The notes below the pieces were generated by a model. It did not search any database. It was not told where the DNA came from and saw only the letters and a list, made by a program, of their open reading frames with translations. Of a stretch of 27,500 bases of DNA, positions 27,116-27,500 are shown piece after piece; the stretch's first letter is position 1, and each line of letters opens with the position of its first letter. The DNA is from Chrysomallon squamiferum (taxonomy: Eukaryota; Mollusca; Gastropoda; Neomphalida; Peltospiridae). The DNA lies in contig CM022668.1 of the NCBI GenBank assembly GCA_012295275.1, forward strand, positions 9,020,041 through 9,047,540. The letters run 5' to 3'. The position numbers and the translations under genes were made by a program.

Positions 27116-27500
27116 TGATACTACTACTACTAATTATTATTACTATTACTATTGTTATTTTTGTTATTATTACTATTACTCTTACTATTATTATTATTAC
27201 TACTGTTATCGTCTTTTTAATTATTATTATAATTTCATCATTATATCTTCATTGTTATTATTACCATTATTATTCATTGTTATTATATTATTGTTTTATT
27301 ATTGTTGTTGTTGTTGTTGTTATTAATATTATTATCATCATTTTTATTATTATTATTATTCTTTTTATTATTACTGTTATTTTTATTATTGTTATTGTTA
27401 CCGTTATTGATCAGTATTGTTATTATTATTACTGTTATTATCGTTGTTGTTAACATTATTGTTATTGTTATTATTTTTATTGTTATGTTATTGTTATCAT
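27020..27500 (+). repeat. ATT/GTT/ACT trinucleotide low-complexity tract to window end
   Basis: Nearly continuous trinucleotide-type repeat with mixed ATT, GTT, ATC and ACT units. All Leu, Ile or Tyr-rich open frames are artefacts. Confidence 0.93.

Larger units (their letters stand above)
25918..27500. other. 3' intron of the p55 gene, mostly simple repeats
   Basis: Mostly ATT/GTT-type low complexity (about 26240-26460 and 27020-27500), with poly-A at 26721-26738 and a diverged 29-bp repeat pair. One possible cassette exon at 26642-26719 is listed separately. No SH3 or guanylate-kinase exon is recognised. Confidence 0.65.

Overview
This is an AT-rich, microsatellite-saturated piece of a metazoan nuclear genome. 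All genes have introns with GT-AG junctions, and the proteins are animal families: a Shisa-type membrane adaptor, a complex I subunit, an EF-hand protein and a p55 MAGUK. Dense (TTA)n, (TTTA)n, (GT)n and (GA)n tracts with short exons and 0.5-2.8 kb introns would fit a mollusc or another lophotrochozoan, but the sequence does not prove the taxon. No prokaryotic operon, CRISPR array, rRNA, tRNA or large transposon was seen.

Layout. (1) About 470-6513, minus strand: a Shisa-like single-pass membrane protein. Six coding exons join in frame: signal peptide, Arg-rich lumenal segment, six-cysteine Shisa module, transmembrane helix and a Pro/Tyr-rich tail with PPxY motifs. The 3' end is unresolved or outside the window. 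Its largest intron holds two tandem arrays (33 bp x7 and about 69 bp x13). (2) 7588-9336, plus strand: NDUFB3, two exons, complete, head-to-head with gene 1 across about 1.07 kb that carries two ETS-type ACTTCCGG sites. (3) 12044-15968, minus strand: a 339-residue, three-exon protein with six EF-hand loops, a hydrophobic N-terminus and a Ser/Ala/Lys/Pro linker; I do not recognise the family. It is tail-to-tail with NDUFB3. (4) 19866 to at least 25917, plus strand: a MAGUK p55 protein of the MPP2/MPP6 (Drosophila varicose) type, exons for tandem L27 domains and the PDZ domain. SH3 and guanylate-kinase parts should lie beyond the window. The PDZ exon has an apparent one-base loss in a C run that ends the frame early.

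The four genes do not form a pathway. The most unusual signal is how repeats sit against splice junctions in the p55 gene. The first ~18 bases of exon 4, with the acceptor AG, recur in degraded form about seven times in the intron before it, separated by (TTTA)n tracts. The end of exon 6 recurs 133 bp into the following intron. The donors of exons 3 and 4 run straight into short tandem repeats built from donor-like sequence. These look like junction-derived duplications that seeded intronic minisatellites. A 152-bp element with perfect 12-bp terminal inverted repeats in intron 2 is a MITE candidate.
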